From NCBI GenBank assembly GCA_051293835.1, contig JBPKMA010000009.1, forward strand, positions 62,001-126,000: 64,000 nt of DNA. Reading direction: 5' to 3'. The notes under the pieces were generated by a model. It saw nothing but the letters and a program-made list of their open reading frames with translations, did no database searches and had not been told where the DNA came from. The position numbers and the translations under genes are program-made. How positions within the stretch are numbered: position 1 is the stretch's first letter; every line of letters starts with the position of its first letter. This DNA comes from DATLZU01 sp051293835 (GTDB lineage: Bacteria; Nitrospirota; Nitrospiria; Nitrospirales; Nitrospiraceae). Shown piece by piece: positions 16,193-25,469 of the stretch.

Positions 16193-16642
16193 ATGCAGGT
16201 TTCGCTCAAGGCTACCTATGCCATTCTGGCTGCGTTGGACCTGGCCATGCATAATGGAGATTTGCCGGTGCAGGCCAAGTCCATCGCCAAGAGGCAAAGC
16301 ATCCCCGCCCGCTTTCTGGAACAGGTATTGAATGCGATGAAAAAGGCTGGCCTGGTGACGAGTCTCCGGGGAGCTCAGGGTGGATACATGTTAAGCAAGA
16401 AACCCTCGGAGCTTTCGTTGGCTGAAATCCTGGAGGCGATGGATGGCCCGATCGGCCCGCATCGCGACCAGGCGTCCCACCGTCTCTCCCGGCGGGATCA
16501 TCGGCAAGTCTCGTTGTTGGCCTTCGTCTGGGACCGTGTCAAGCAGGCGGAATTGAGTGTGCTAGCTAACATCACGGTGAAGGAGTTGGTCGATCGACAG
16601 CGTGAACTCCAGCAGCAGCATGCGCTGATGTACCACATCTAA
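16193..16642 (+). CDS. Rrf2-family regulator, probable repressor of sulfur assimilation
   Basis: The 149-aa protein starts with the Rrf2 winged helix (MQVSLKATYAILAALDLAMH, then SIPARFLEQVLNAMKKAGLV and SLRGAQGGYMLSKKP). The region that carries three Fe-S-binding cysteines in IscR and NsrR has none here, so it is likely cluster-free, like CymR, which senses the cysteine-synthesis complex. It sits 30-80 bases upstream of the sulfite reductase and probably controls the assimilatory genes. What signal it senses is not visible. Confidence 0.8.
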   Translation: MQVSLKATYAILAALDLAMHNGDLPVQAKSIAKRQSIPARFLEQVLNAMKKAGLVTSLRGAQGGYMLSKKPSELSLAEILEAMDGPIGPHRDQASHRLSRRDHRQVSLLAFVWDRVKQAELSVLANITVKELVDRQRELQQQHALMYHI

Positions 16643-16720
16643 CTAAATTGATTGATGAACGGATAGGCTGCCGTGGCTTCGCTATTCGCAGCCGAGTCCG
16701 GGAGAGAAAAGAGGTCCCCC

Positions 16721-19222
16721 ATGAGTGCAACCCGAGCGACTTCCTCGCCAGAAGTCAAAACTGCATCGATTCCTCCCGAGATTCTGGAAGAGATCGAAGC
16801 GTTTGAAGTCGAAGCCAACCGAGTCCTTGCCGGTGAGCTGTCCGGCGACCTGTTCAAGCCGTTTCGTCTGCAGCACGGCATTTACGGCCAACGGCAGCCT
16901 GGGGTGCACATGTTCCGGATCAAGATTCCGTTCGGCGGTCTCACCGCGAACCAGCTTAGACGGATCGGAGAGATCGCCGACCAGTATGCCACGGGTGTCG
17001 GTCATGTCACGACCCGGCAGGACATTCAGCTTCATTTTGTCTCGCTTGAAGATGTGCCGACCATGATGCGAAGGATCGCGGAAGTGGGGCTTACCACCCG
17101 CGAGGCTTGCGCCAACACCGTGCGGAATGTCACCGCCTGCCATTTGGCTGGCGTGTGTCCAGGCGAACTTTTCGACGTGACGCCGTACGCCAAAACCGTC
17201 GCGCTGCATCTTCTGCGGAATCCGTTGAACCAGAGCTTACCACGCAAATTTAAGATCGCGTTTTCCGGCTGTCCGCACGATTGTGCGCTGACACCGATCC
17301 ACGACATCGGCCTGCTGGCTGTGAAGAGAGAGGACGGCTGCATTGGTTTCCGCATGTCGGTGGGCGGCGGATTGGGTTCCACGCCACGCTTAGCTCACGT
17401 GTTGCAGGAGTTCGTCCCTGGGGACGAACTCATTCCCTCGATCGAGGCGGTTATCAAGGTCTTCGACACGCTTGGCAACCGCAAGAACCGCCACAAGGCT
17501 AGGTTGAAATTTGTCATCGACAAGTTGGGCATCGAAGAGTTCACACGACGGTGGGAAGCGGCCTATACGGCGATGGGCCACAGCCGTCCCGCCCGCAAAC
17601 CGATCATGCTGTTGGCGCACCAGGACAACCCGGTCCCGCTCATCATGCCGACCCGTACCAATGGTTCCGGCAACGGCGCCGTTTCCGACAACGGAAGTGA
17701 CGAGGGGTCCGCTTTCGAGCTGTGGAGACGGACCAATGTGGTTAAGCAGAAGCAATCGGGCTATGTGGCCGTGTTGATCAAGCTCCCGATGGGAGATCTT
17801 ACCACCGCGCAGATGTACGCCCTAGCTGACCTGGCCGAGATCTACTCGAACGGCAACATCCGAACCACTATCAATCAGAACATGATTATTCGATGGGTGC
17901 CCGAGGCGAGGCTACGCGAGTTCTACGATGACCTCGCCTCTCATGGGCTGGCCGATCCGGGCGCGGAGTCGGTGGAAGACATCGTCGCCTGTCCCGGGAC
18001 AGATACCTGCGGCCTGGGTATCACTTCTTCCAAAGGGCTGGCCAGGGCGATGGCGGAAATCTTTCCGCCCGGGCGAGTCCCCGACGACTTGCAAGGCGTC
18101 AGCGTCAAAATCAGCGGATGCCACAATTCCTGTGCGCAGCATCACATCGCCACGATCGGGTTGCATGGAGTCGGCAAGCGCATCGGCGAGCATGTAGCCC
18201 CCCACTACGAGCTCCACCTCGGCGGGCAAGTGAACGGCGCGGTCAAGATTGGTCAGATGACCGTCAAACTGCCGGCGAAGAATGTCCCGGCTGCCGTCTC
18301 CCATCTCATCGCCGTATATCGACGCGATCGCGAACCAGGGGAGACGCTGCCTGCCTTTATCGCACGCGTTGGCAAGGCCAAGCTCAAAGATGAATTAATT
18401 CCTTATACGATCGTGCCTTCGTTCGAGGAGGATCCAAGCTATTACTTCGACTGGGAAGGCGAGGAAGAGTTCGTATTGGAGGATCTGGGGCCGGGCGAAT
18501 GCGCTGGGGGAGCTCTTGAGTTGATTGACAACCGCATGTTGGAGGCCGAACAAGAGCTGTATCAGGCCAGGCTGTTGGCCGAAAAGCATCAGTACGCGGT
18601 TTCCGTCAACAAGGCCTATCGTGCGGTTTTGGCGGCGGTCAAAGCCTTGCTGGTTACTGAAGGCGTTGATCCGGCGACCGATGATGAGACATTTGCGGAA
18701 TTTGAGCAACGGCTGGTCTGTAAGGGCATCCTGCCTAAGTACAGGGCTCTCGCCTCCCAGATCGGCGATTTGGGGACGAAAGCCAACACGGCGGAATTCG
18801 CGTTTGCCAAGATCGCATTCGCCAAAGAGTTTGTCGATGCCTGTCGAGGCGTAACCGAGCACATGGATAAAGACCTAAAATTGGCCGGCGCAGAAAAGGG
18901 CGACGGCGTCGAGCTGCCGAAGTCCACCGCGTCGCCGGCGACTCCGGCGGAACTGGCCCCTGCCCAAGTGAACCGTTCGGCAGCCGGTGTACCGGTCTTC
19001 GATTTGCGTGGCGTGGCCTGTCCGCTCAATTATGTCAAGACGAAGCTTAAGCTCGAGATGATGGAAGCTGGCGAGCGTCTTGAGGTGTGGCTCGATGCCG
19101 GAGAGCCGATCAAGAATGTGCCGATGAGCCTCCGGAACGACGGCCATAAAATTCTGACTCAGGAGCCGTTGGAGCCGAACGCTGCTCACTATCGGGTCGT
19201 TGTCGAGAAAGTCGAGAGGTAA
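16721..19222 (+). CDS. Siroheme sulfite/nitrite reductase fused to helical and TusA domains
   Basis: Likely reduces sulfite to sulfide with ferredoxin-type electrons. The reductase has the two-fold NIR_SIR layout. Half one has CX5C (CHLAGVC, near residue 140) and CX3C (CPHDC, near 184); half two has CX5C (CPGTDTC, near 424) and CX3C (CHNSC, near 467). Known enzymes keep the four cluster cysteines only in the second half. Residues about 605-730 are a helical, HEPN-like domain. The last about 80 residues are TusA-like with the sulfur-carrying cysteine in FDLRGVACPLNYVKTKLKL. ATG 16721 after GAGAGAAAAGAGG is preferred over GTG 16673. Nitrite as substrate cannot be excluded, but the operon points to sulfite. 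Confidence 0.88.
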   Translation: MSATRATSSPEVKTASIPPEILEEIEAFEVEANRVLAGELSGDLFKPFRLQHGIYGQRQPGVHMFRIKIPFGGLTANQLRRIGEIADQYATGVGHVTTRQDIQLHFVSLEDVPTMMRRIAEVGLTTREACANTVRNVTACHLAGVCPGELFDVTPYAKTVALHLLRNPLNQSLPRKFKIAFSGCPHDCALTPIHDIGLLAVKREDGCIGFRMSVGGGLGSTPRLAHVLQEFVPGDELIPSIEAVIKVFDTLGNRKNRHKARLKFVIDKLGIEEFTRRWEAAYTAMGHSRPARKPIMLLAHQDNPVPLIMPTRTNGSGNGAVSDNGSDEGSAFELWRRTNVVKQKQSGYVAVLIKLPMGDLTTAQMYALADLAEIYSNGNIRTTINQNMIIRWVPEARLREFYDDLASHGLADPGAESVEDIVACPGTDTCGLGITSSKGLARAMAEIFPPGRVPDDLQGVSVKISGCHNSCAQHHIATIGLHGVGKRIGEHVAPHYELHLGGQVNGAVKIGQMTVKLPAKNVPAAVSHLIAVYRRDREPGETLPAFIARVGKAKLKDELIPYTIVPSFEEDPSYYFDWEGEEEFVLEDLGPGECAGGALELIDNRMLEAEQELYQARLLAEKHQYAVSVNKAYRAVLAAVKALLVTEGVDPATDDETFAEFEQRLVCKGILPKYRALASQIGDLGTKANTAEFAFAKIAFAKEFVDACRGVTEHMDKDLKLAGAEKGDGVELPKSTASPATPAELAPAQVNRSAAGVPVFDLRGVACPLNYVKTKLKLEMMEAGERLEVWLDAGEPIKNVPMSLRNDGHKILTQEPLEPNAAHYRVVVEKVER

Positions 19223-19235
19223 GGGTTCTGGCGTC

Positions 19236-19979
19236 GTGATTGAAAGGGAAATCCGAGTGCCTCGAGAGGTGCAGACCGTCGGTGCCTCGCTAGAAGAAGA
19301 GCTGAAACGGCTGAACGACTCCTTCGAGACGCAGCAGCCGCAGGATGTGCTGGCCTATGCGATCGAGCGCTATATGCCTAAGATCGTGCTTGCGTGCAGC
19401 TTCGGCGCCGAAGACGTCGTGCTGGTGGACATGATCCAGCGGATCAATCCGCAGGTTCCGCTGTTTTATCTCGACACTGAATTCTTGTTCGCCGAAACCT
19501 ACGAGGTCAGGGATCGCATTGTCGAGAAATACAGCTTGCGCCCAGAACAGGTCCTGCGGATCACCTCGCTCCTCACGCCGGCTGAACAAGCGGCGCAGTA
19601 CGGGGACGCCCTCTGGGCCCGGCAGCCGGACCGCTGCTGCGAGCTGCGGAAGGTGGAGCCGCTGAGGCGGGTTTTGAAAGGCTTCGACGCTTGGATTACG
19701 GGGATCAGACGCGACCAGGCGCCGACCAGAGCGAACGCTGGGCTGATCGAATGGGACCGCAAATTCCAGCTCGTCAAAATCAACCCGTTGGCGAAATGGA
19801 CGGCTGAGGATATATGGACATACATCAAGCTGTATGAAGTGCCGTACAACCGGCTTCATGACCGGAACTATCCCAGCATCGGCTGTACGCATTGCACGGC
19901 GCCGGTCCAACCGGGCGAAGATCCGCGCGCCGGGCGATGGAGGAATTTCGCCAAGACCGAGTGCGGCTTACACAAGTAA
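19236..19979 (+). CDS. cysH: Adenylyl-sulfate (APS) reductase, thioredoxin type
   Basis: Reduces activated sulfate to sulfite. The PP-loop fold is seen in KIVLACSFGAEDVVLVDMI and the substrate-binding ITGIRRDQAPTRA. The catalytic cysteine is in the C-terminal ECGLHK. Two extra cysteine pairs, CC in DRCCELRKVEPL and CTHC in SIGCTHCTAP, bind a 4Fe-4S cluster and mark enzymes that use APS rather than PAPS. GTG 19236 is chosen because it starts 13 bases after the previous stop; a longer frame from 19200 would overlap the reductase. Confidence 0.93.
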   Translation: MIEREIRVPREVQTVGASLEEELKRLNDSFETQQPQDVLAYAIERYMPKIVLACSFGAEDVVLVDMIQRINPQVPLFYLDTEFLFAETYEVRDRIVEKYSLRPEQVLRITSLLTPAEQAAQYGDALWARQPDRCCELRKVEPLRRVLKGFDAWITGIRRDQAPTRANAGLIEWDRKFQLVKINPLAKWTAEDIWTYIKLYEVPYNRLHDRNYPSIGCTHCTAPVQPGEDPRAGRWRNFAKTECGLHK

Positions 19980-20094
19980 ACAGGTCGCGAATACGAGGCT
20001 AGAGGCGGCTTGGATCAGGTTGTGCAGACTCGTCGCCTTTAGCCTCCTTGTTTTGCTCAGTGACACCCACTGACGTCTGAGATGAGGTGGAGGG

Positions 20095-20517
20095 GTGACT
20101 GCCGTGAAGAAGCTGGCCGTGATTGTGACCCGTGGTTCCTATAACAATCTGCTTCAGGCTTGCGAACTTGCCCGCATCGCCACCGTCGCCGGCACGCAGG
20201 TGAGCGTGTTCTTCCGAGACGAGGCGGCCTTGCGGCTGACACAGGATAAAGTCAAAGACATGGTGTTCTCGGAAGCCTACAAAGGCCGCGATGCCCATAT
20301 GCGGGAAATCCTCCGTGCCCGCGGCAAGCACGACTTGCCCGCGATCTTGCGCGAGATCAAAGAAAAAGGCGATGCGAAGTTTTCGGTATGCCGCGATTCC
20401 TTGGAGTTGCTCGACATTACAGTCGAAAAGTTGATCCCCGAACTGGACGAAGTCCAGGCGGCGGATGCTTTTTGGAAAGAAGAAGTGGTCACGGCCGACC
20501 AGGTGCTCACCTTCTAG
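20095..20517 (+). CDS. DsrE/DsrF-like sulfur-relay protein
   Basis: The 140-aa cytoplasmic protein has the DsrE-like alpha/beta fold, with KKLAVIVTRGSYNNLLQACELARIA as first strand-helix and TQVSVFFRDEAALRLTQD as second. One cysteine lies early (LLQACELA) and another in AKFSVCRDSLELLDI, where related proteins carry the persulfide or a structural Cys. GTG 20095 follows GAGGTGGAGGG. In this operon it may pass sulfur to or from the TusA domain of the sulfite reductase; that is inference. Confidence 0.78.
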   Translation: MTAVKKLAVIVTRGSYNNLLQACELARIATVAGTQVSVFFRDEAALRLTQDKVKDMVFSEAYKGRDAHMREILRARGKHDLPAILREIKEKGDAKFSVCRDSLELLDITVEKLIPELDEVQAADAFWKEEVVTADQVLTF

Positions 20518-20547
20518 ACACCTCATGTGTGACACGTCATAGGTCGT

Positions 20548-21588
20548 ATGCAGCAGTTCATCGCCAAGATTGCCAAAGGGCCGAAGACCTCCAAGGACTT
20601 GACCTGGGAGGAAGCCAAGCAGGCGATGAAGTGCCTGATCGAGGGACAGGCCACGCCGCTTCAGGTCGGAGCCTTTTTGGTCGCCATGCGCATGAAGGCG
20701 GAGTCCGTGACCGAACTGGCCTCCTTCGTTACGGCAGCTCGCCAGTATGTTGCCCCGTTGTCCGTGCCCGAGGGCTTGGCGCTCGTTGATCTCCCGACCT
20801 ATGCTGGCAAGCAAGACACGTTTCATGCATCCATTGGAGCGGCAGTGGTGGCGGCTGCCGCAGGGGCGGCGGTGCTCATGCACGGTCATGAAGGGAGTCC
20901 GCAACGGCCCGGGACAGCCGCGGTCTTGAAGGGGCTGGGGGTCCCGACCGAACTCACGCCGAAACAGGTGACGGACGAGCTCGTCACGAAAGGGTTCGCC
21001 TATCTGGATATCGCGCTCTACCACCCGCCTGTCGCGCGATTCCTCGAACTCAGGACAGAATTGGGATTGCGGAACTTTTTCCACCCCGTTGCCCGCATGC
21101 TAAATCCGGCCCGCGCTTCCTCTCAGGTTATCGGTCTGACCCACCCGCCGTACTTCGAAAAGACGGCCGAAGCACTCCGCATGTTGGGGGCCCGGCGCGC
21201 GCTGGTGATCCGCGGTGTGGAAGGCGACCCGGAGCTTTCCCTAGCCTCGGCGACCAGGGTGTTGGAATTGCGGGACGAACGCATCATACCCTTGTCGTTG
21301 CAGCCGCAGGACATCGGACTGCCGCCGGCCTCCTTTCGCGAGATGGCGGGTTTCCCGGCCGAGCAGCGGGAGAAGGAGGCGGAGTTACTCGCGCGGATCG
21401 TGCGGAACGAAGTGCGCGGTGGACCGCGCGATTGGGTGGCGCTTAACGCCGCCATGTTGTTGTACGCGGCCGGCAAGGGCCCATCGATTTCCTTTTGCCT
21501 GCCCATGGCCCAGCGGGCCATCGAGTCGGGAGCGGCGGCGCGAAAGTTGGCCGATCTGACCAGGGCGAAAGAACCGATTCATGCCTAA
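20548..21588 (+). CDS. TrpD2/YbiB-like phosphoribosyltransferase-family protein
   Basis: The 346-aa protein has the nucleoside-phosphorylase/anthranilate-phosphoribosyltransferase fold: an N-terminal helical domain (LTWEEAKQAMKCLIEGQATP, then FLVAMRMKAESVTELASF) and an alpha/beta domain with VLMHGHEGSPQRPGTAAVLK. The glycine-rich phosphate loop of true TrpD (GTGGD) is replaced by TYAGKQDTFHAS, as in the TrpD2/YbiB branch, whose members bind nucleic acid rather than make tryptophan. It is placed between DsrE and cysD with short gaps. Its role in a sulfur operon is not known to me. Confidence 0.75.
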   Translation: MQQFIAKIAKGPKTSKDLTWEEAKQAMKCLIEGQATPLQVGAFLVAMRMKAESVTELASFVTAARQYVAPLSVPEGLALVDLPTYAGKQDTFHASIGAAVVAAAAGAAVLMHGHEGSPQRPGTAAVLKGLGVPTELTPKQVTDELVTKGFAYLDIALYHPPVARFLELRTELGLRNFFHPVARMLNPARASSQVIGLTHPPYFEKTAEALRMLGARRALVIRGVEGDPELSLASATRVLELRDERIIPLSLQPQDIGLPPASFREMAGFPAEQREKEAELLARIVRNEVRGGPRDWVALNAAMLLYAAGKGPSISFCLPMAQRAIESGAAARKLADLTRAKEPIHA

Positions 21589-21609
21589 TGGAACGAGGAG
21601 ACCCTGCTT

Positions 21610-22407
21610 GTGAACCATCTCCGGCAATTGGAAGCTCAGAGCGTGTACATCCTGCGTGAGGCCTATAAGCACTTCGACAACCTGGCCATGCTCTGGTCCA
21701 TCGGCAAAGATTCCACCGTGCTGCTATGGCTCGTGCGCAAGGCCTTCTTCGGCCACGTGCCGTTTCCGCTCATTCACATAGACACCAGCTACAAAATTCC
21801 GGCCATGATCGAGTATCGTGACCGGTTGGCCCGCGAATGGCGGCTGAACCTGGTGATCGGCCAAAACAAAGAAGCCCTGGCCGCCGGCATGAACCACACG
21901 ATGGGCCGGGTCACGTGCTGCACGGCGCTCAAAACCACTGCCCTCAAGCAGCTCATCGAAGAAAAGGGCTATACCGGCATCATCCTGGGCGTGCGCGCTG
22001 ACGAGGAAGGCACGCGGGCCAAAGAGCGGTATTTCTCACCCCGCGACAAGCACGGCGATTGGGATTTCCGGGACCAGCCGCCCGAGCTGTGGGATCAGTT
22101 CAAAACCTCATTTCCCCCGGGCACACACGTCCGCATCCACCCGTTGCTGGATTGGACCGAGATCAACATCTGGGAATACGTCAAGCTGGAAAACATTCCC
22201 TTCATTGATCTCTATCTTGACCGAGGCGACGGAACCCGGTATCGCAGTCTGGGCTGCGCACCCTGTACGTTCCCGATAAAATCCACCGCCAAGTCCGTCG
22301 ACGACATCATTGAGGAGTTGCGGCACACAACGGTTGCTGAGCGCGCCGGCCGCGCGCAGGACGAGGGACGCGGGATGGAGCTGCTGCGCAAAGAAGGGTA
22401 TATGTGA
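21610..22407 (+). CDS. cysD: Sulfate adenylyltransferase subunit 2
   Basis: Makes APS from sulfate and ATP, together with the GTPase CysN. The 265-aa protein has the PP-loop SIGKDSTVLLWLVRKAFFG, the HIDTSYKIPAMIEYRD strand, GVRADEEGTRAKERYFSPRD and the C-terminal LGCAPCTFPIKSTAKSVDDI. GTG 21610 follows AACGAGGAGACC. It is followed by cysNC after 119 bases. Confidence 0.96.
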   Translation: MNHLRQLEAQSVYILREAYKHFDNLAMLWSIGKDSTVLLWLVRKAFFGHVPFPLIHIDTSYKIPAMIEYRDRLAREWRLNLVIGQNKEALAAGMNHTMGRVTCCTALKTTALKQLIEEKGYTGIILGVRADEEGTRAKERYFSPRDKHGDWDFRDQPPELWDQFKTSFPPGTHVRIHPLLDWTEINIWEYVKLENIPFIDLYLDRGDGTRYRSLGCAPCTFPIKSTAKSVDDIIEELRHTTVAERAGRAQDEGRGMELLRKEGYM

Positions 22408-22526
22408 AGCGGACCGGCGCTGCACGAGACCGACGGGCACCCGTTGCATCCAAGAGTAAGGGGGCCGGCGCGAAAAACGGGAACGGCGAGTCCCGCTGGC
22501 GGCGCGAGTAGGATTTTCGTAAGGCT

Positions 22527-24386
22527 ATGACACCCAAGATGCAAGCGACGACCGGCGCCAAGCCCCGCGAGACCATGCAGATCGTCATCGTCGGTCACGT
22601 GGACCACGGCAAATCCACCTTGCTGGGCCGGCTCTACGCCGATACAGGCTCACTGCCGGAGGGCAAGTTGGAAAAAGTCCAGGCTATCTGCCGTCAGCAG
22701 GGCAAGGAATTCGAATATGCCTTCCTGTTCGACGCATTTCTGGAAGAGCAGGAGCAAGGCATCACGATCGACACGGCCCGCACGTTTTTCAACTGGAACG
22801 GTCGGCAGTACATCATCCTCGACGCCCCGGGACATAAGGAATTCCTCAAAAACATGATCACGGGCGCCGCCCGGGCCGAAGCCGCCTTGCTGTTGATCGA
22901 TGCTCTCGAAGGGGTGAAAGAGCAGTCCAAGAAACACGGTTACCTGCTCTCGCTGTTGGGCGTCCGACAGGTCGCTGTGGTCGTCAATAAAATGGATCTG
23001 GTCGGCTATCGCCGCGATGTCTTCGACGGGATCGAGCAGGAGTACCGGGACTATCTTGGACAGTTCAAAGTCGTCCCGCAGCAGGTTATTCCCGTGAGTG
23101 CGAAGTTGGGCGACAATATCGTCGCGCGCAGCGGACGCATGCCTTGGTATCAAGGACCCACCGTGCTCGACACGTTGGGCATCTTCAGGAAGGAAACCGC
23201 GCGGGCCGAGCAACCGCTCCGGTTCCCGGTGCAGGACGTCTATAAGTTCGACGCCCGCCGGATCATCGCTGGCCGCATCACCGCCGGCCGGCTGAAGGTG
23301 GGAGACCGATTGGTTTTTTCCCCTTCCAACAAGACCGCCAACGTCAAGACCATCGAAGCCTTCAACGTCGAGCCGCCGCCGACCGAAGCGCAAGCCGGGC
23401 AGTCTATCGGGATCACGCTGGACGAGCAGATTTTCATCGAGCGTGGCGAAATTGCGTCTCATCAGGACGATATCCCGTTGGTTTCCACTGCCTTTCGGGC
23501 CAATGTGTTTTGGATGGGACGACGGCCGCTCGAGCGCGGGCGGAAGTATCAGCTTCGGCTGGCCACGCGGGAAGTGGACTGCGAGGTAGCGGCTATCCAT
23601 CGCATCATCGACACGCAGGACCTTGATCAACGGCAGGGCGGCCATGCCGTCGAGAAGAACCAGGTTGCCGAGTTGACCTTGCGGACCAAGTGGCCCATCG
23701 CCTTCGACCTGTCCGCATCATTCGAGGCCACCGGCCGCTTTGTGATCGTCGATCATTACGACATCTCCGGCGGCGGCATTATCACCGAGTTGGTCCACGA
23801 CGAACAGGAATTTCTGCGGGAAGAAGCCCGCCGGCGCGATTTCGCCTGGGTGAAAGGCGAAGTAAGTGCGGAGGAGCGGGCCCAGCGGTACGGGCATCGC
23901 GCGGCTATCGTTCTGTTGACCGGTGGACGCCATACAGGGAAATCCTTTCTCGCTCGCAAACTGGAGGCGCTCCTGGTCGCGGAAGGACGGCATGCGTATC
24001 TGCTGGACGGCGAGAATCTCCGGCGAGGTCTGGACGCCGATCTGGCGGAGTCGGACAAAGCCGTTACCGCAGAAATGGCCCGGCGCTACGGCGAAGTCGC
24101 GCGGTTGCTGATCGACACAGGCCTGATCGTCGTCTCCACTACGAATCCCTTTGGGGCTGCCTATCGGGACGCGGCGCAGGCTATTCGGACCCTGGTGCAT
24201 CCGGCCCCCGTGATCGCCGTTCACATGAGCAAGTCTGAGGAAGAGCCCCCGCCGAACACCGACCTGCACTTCAGCGGCCCCCAGGATTTCGACGAAGCTG
24301 CCCGTCGCATCATCGAAGAACTCAAGCGCCGGGGCGTGCTGGCACACGCGATCGGCAGCAAGCCGACGTTCCAGTATTCGATCTAA
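22527..24386 (+). CDS. cysN: Sulfate adenylyltransferase subunit 1 fused to a divergent APS-kinase-like domain
   Basis: The first about 430 residues are CysN, an EF-Tu-like GTPase that drives APS synthesis by CysD: G1 GHVDHGKST, G3 DAPGHKEF, G4 NKMDLVG, then the two beta-barrel domains. The last about 170 residues resemble CysC with a P-loop (GGRHTGKS, near residue 468) and LLDGENLRRGLDADL. The usual DRxENIRR motif of APS kinases is replaced by ESDKAVTAEMARRYGEV and the lid region differs. Since the neighbouring CysH is an APS-type enzyme, PAPS is not needed for reduction, so the kinase activity of this domain is uncertain. Confidence 0.92.
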   Translation: MTPKMQATTGAKPRETMQIVIVGHVDHGKSTLLGRLYADTGSLPEGKLEKVQAICRQQGKEFEYAFLFDAFLEEQEQGITIDTARTFFNWNGRQYIILDAPGHKEFLKNMITGAARAEAALLLIDALEGVKEQSKKHGYLLSLLGVRQVAVVVNKMDLVGYRRDVFDGIEQEYRDYLGQFKVVPQQVIPVSAKLGDNIVARSGRMPWYQGPTVLDTLGIFRKETARAEQPLRFPVQDVYKFDARRIIAGRITAGRLKVGDRLVFSPSNKTANVKTIEAFNVEPPPTEAQAGQSIGITLDEQIFIERGEIASHQDDIPLVSTAFRANVFWMGRRPLERGRKYQLRLATREVDCEVAAIHRIIDTQDLDQRQGGHAVEKNQVAELTLRTKWPIAFDLSASFEATGRFVIVDHYDISGGGIITELVHDEQEFLREEARRRDFAWVKGEVSAEERAQRYGHRAAIVLLTGGRHTGKSFLARKLEALLVAEGRHAYLLDGENLRRGLDADLAESDKAVTAEMARRYGEVARLLIDTGLIVVSTTNPFGAAYRDAAQAIRTLVHPAPVIAVHMSKSEEEPPPNTDLHFSGPQDFDEAARRIIEELKRRGVLAHAIGSKPTFQYSI

Positions 24387-24528
24387 GAACTCAAACCAAG
24401 CGGCCAACCGATAGCGAGCAACGCATAACTCACGCTATAGCCACTTGCTGTCGATGGGACGTTTGACTCTCTAAAAACCCTTGTGTTACCGTTAATTCCC
24501 TGCTCCATTGTTCCGGTAAAGTAAGCCT

Positions 24529-25455
24529 ATGCCTGCTGCACCCGAAAAGGACCTCAAATCCATCCTGAGTAAACTCCGGTACACCGACGATGCAAGGGTG
24601 GTCCAACAAATTACCGAACAGGTGGAGCAGGTGCGAGCCCGCATGGCCGGCATCAAACACAAAATCGTCGTGATGAGCGGCAAGGGCGGGGTCGGCAAGA
24701 GCATGACGACGGTGAACCTGGCCCTGGCGCTGGCGCGCCTGGGGTACAGGGTCGGGCTGTTAGATGTGGATCTCAACGGCCCGTGCGTGCCGCGGATGCT
24801 CGGCTTGCATGGACAGGCGCTAACGCTTACGTCCGAGGGCGCAGTCCCTCCTGTCGGACCGCTGGGGGTTAAGGTGGCGTCGATGGATTTCTTCCTTGGC
24901 GGGGCGTCGCCGGTCCGGTGGAAGGGCCCGATGGATCTGAGCCCGGTCTGGCTGGGCGTGTTGGAAATGAACGTCATCCGGGAGTTCCTTGCGGACGTCG
25001 TGTGGGGTGAATTGGATTATCTCCTGACCGATCTGCCTCCGGGAGCCGCCGCCGACAAGCCGCCCGTGATGGCCGGGTTTATTCCTGACCTCGCCGGCGC
25101 GATCGTCGTCACGACGCCTTCCGAAGTCGCGTCCGATGTCGTCCAGAAGTCCGTCCTCTACGCACGCGATATGGGGATCCGAGTGCTTGGGATGGTGGAA
25201 AACATGGGCCGGTACCGCTGCCCCTCCTGCGGAGCCGAACATGAACTCTTCGAAGGCGACACAAAGGCGATGTGCGAGGTGCTGGATGTCCCGCTTCTCG
25301 GCCGGATCCCGTTTGACCGCACGCTGGCCACGACTTTCGATAAGGGGACGCCATTGTTGGACGAGAACTATCCAACGATTCAGCGATACCGCGAGATTGC
25401 AGAACGCGTCGTGACCCTTCTTGAGTACAAGAAGGTGTTGGCGGAAAAGCTCTAA
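24529..25455 (+). CDS. Mrp/NBP35-family Fe-S cluster carrier ATPase
   Basis: A P-loop ATPase that carries Fe-S clusters to target proteins. The deviant Walker A SGKGGVGKSMTTVNLALAL, the DVDLNGPCVPRMLGL switch, TDLPPGAAADKPPVM and the CxxC cluster-binding pair in RCPSCGAEHELF (near residue 225) are present. The N-terminus has only about 40 residues before the P-loop, so the MIP18-like domain of long Mrp proteins is missing. Lying downstream of the Fe-S-rich sulfite and APS reductases, it may help mature them; the 142-base gap leaves operon membership open. Confidence 0.9.
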   Translation: MPAAPEKDLKSILSKLRYTDDARVVQQITEQVEQVRARMAGIKHKIVVMSGKGGVGKSMTTVNLALALARLGYRVGLLDVDLNGPCVPRMLGLHGQALTLTSEGAVPPVGPLGVKVASMDFFLGGASPVRWKGPMDLSPVWLGVLEMNVIREFLADVVWGELDYLLTDLPPGAAADKPPVMAGFIPDLAGAIVVTTPSEVASDVVQKSVLYARDMGIRVLGMVENMGRYRCPSCGAEHELFEGDTKAMCEVLDVPLLGRIPFDRTLATTFDKGTPLLDENYPTIQRYREIAERVVTLLEYKKVLAEKL

Positions 25456-25469
25456 CAAAGGCAAGAGGC

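Noticed and set aside
19999..21084. 361-codon minus-strand ORF over the DsrE and TrpD2-like genes
   Set aside because: The plus-strand genes have good starts, ribosome sites and family folds; the minus frame has none.
22650..23645. 331-codon minus-strand ORF
   Set aside because: Shadow of cysNC; the GTPase motifs lie on the plus strand.
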